Positions 63,747 through 64,000 of a stretch of 64,000 nucleotides of DNA are shown piece after piece. Origin of the DNA: Pseudomonadota bacterium. GTDB taxonomy: Bacteria > Pseudomonadota > Gammaproteobacteria > Xanthomonadales > Wenzhouxiangellaceae. The notes under the pieces are model-generated. The model did not search any database. It saw only the letters and a list, made by a program, of their open reading frames with translations, and was not told the origin of the DNA. Location of the stretch: contig CP053448.1 in NCBI GenBank assembly GCA_013285445.1, positions 3,207,530-3,271,529 of the forward strand. The letters run 5' to 3'. Positions within the stretch are counted from its first letter, which is position 1. Each line of letters starts with the position of its first letter. The translations under genes and the position numbers were made by a program.

Positions 63747-63764
63747 TGTAGCAGGTCTGCTACA
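63747..63764. promoter_or_regulatory. Perfect 18-bp palindrome, candidate operator
   Basis: TGTAGCAG-GT-CTGCTACA: two perfect eight-base half-sites. It sits 197 bp upstream of the beta-helix start, near an AT-rich stretch (about 63700-63720) that may hold the promoter. The palindrome is unlike the REP hairpins. The rest of the 354-bp gap 63551-63904 shows no gene. Confidence 0.45.
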
Positions 63765-63890
63765 TGGGCGTTTCCAGAATCGAGACACACTGACCCGGAC
63801 AGATCAGGCCTGAACAAGCGCCAAAACATCGCACCAGCCAGTGGACCACAACACGCTGTCGCTTGACAGCGCCTTGCCTTACCCCACCTT

Positions 63891-63928
63891 ATTCACCACC
63901 CGCTCTACTGCGGCGCCGCCAGACCGCG
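63891..63928 (-). repeat. 38-bp repeat shared with 13035-13072
   Basis: Reverse complement of 13035-13072 with one mismatch. Here it covers the last codons of the partial gene at 63905, its TAG stop, and the 3' flank AGCGGGTGGTGAAT. Confidence 0.8.
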
Positions 63929-64000
63929 TGATGCCTGGGCTGCCAATTCCCGCCTGAGCAGCGGGATCGAGTCATGGTCAGGTGCCAGCGCCATCATGTG
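63905..64000 (-). CDS. C-terminal end of an unidentified protein (runs off right edge)
   Basis: 31 codons and a TAG at 63905 (HMMALAPDHDSIPLLRRELA... RGLAAPQ). The helical, Pro-Asp-containing APDHDSIPLLRREL pattern resembles the end of a TPR repeat, but too little is present to assign a family. Its last codons lie in the 38-bp repeat. Confidence 0.5.
   Translation of the reverse strand, partial: HMMALAPDHDSIPLLRRELAAQASRGLAAPQ

Overview
This is a GC-rich, gene-dense chromosomal window from a gammaproteobacterium. The best guess is a relative of Wenzhouxiangellaceae/Xanthomonadales. The reasons are the PPi-type phosphofructokinase beside adk, the sigma factor - DUF3619 - DUF3106 operon, an ECF sigma factor facing a TPR-containing Ser/Thr kinase, the yicC-gmk-rpoZ-spoT order, and abundant GTAG-headed palindromic repeats. 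This placement is inference; the window has no rRNA or other phylogenetic marker. I found no tRNA, rRNA, CRISPR array, prophage or intact transposase gene.

Layout. 1-8.9 kb: partial PPi-phosphofructokinase, adk, a TusA-like protein, a small membrane protein, mpl, a stand-alone LON N-domain protein, a DedA-LssY fusion, an SDR and citrate synthase. 9-18.5 kb: a secreted unknown, then the leftward run yicC-gmk-rpoZ-spoT-ridA-recG (ppGpp metabolism, nucleotide supply, replication-fork rescue), with rph-rdgB divergent from yicC. 18.4-23.3 kb: repeat-rich stretch with two arrays of REP-like hairpins (54/61-bp and 160-bp periods), a REP palindrome inside the hemW reading frame, the first copy of a 270-bp MITE, and an MFS transporter. 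23.3-32.1 kb: a LytS/AlgZ-type histidine kinase downstream of a complete type IV minor pilin operon (fimT-pilV-pilW-pilX-pilY1-pilE). 32.5-35.2 kb: L31 type B, a gamma-glutamyltransferase homologue, a small lipoprotein, and the second, inverted MITE copy. 35.2-49 kb: one long leftward cell-shape and envelope cluster, mreB-mreC-mreD-mrdA-rodA-mltB-rlpA-dacA-ybeD-lipB-prc-priA. 49-64 kb: a PfkB kinase, secreted unknowns, the two sigma-factor modules, a DUF1800-DUF1501 pair, a TerB-like protein, a triple-PPC secreted protein, a right-handed beta-helix protein with an in-frame tail beyond its stop codon, and the last 31 codons of a gene that runs off the right edge.

How the genes work together. 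The Mre/Rod genes, PBP2, PBP5-type carboxypeptidase, MltB, RlpA, Prc and Mpl cover elongation, trimming and recycling of peptidoglycan. The pilus operon and its adjacent kinase suggest surface-linked motility or adhesion. The most unusual content is repetitive: GTAG-type REP hairpins in tandem arrays, on stop codons and inside a gene, and a structured MITE present in two inverted copies.
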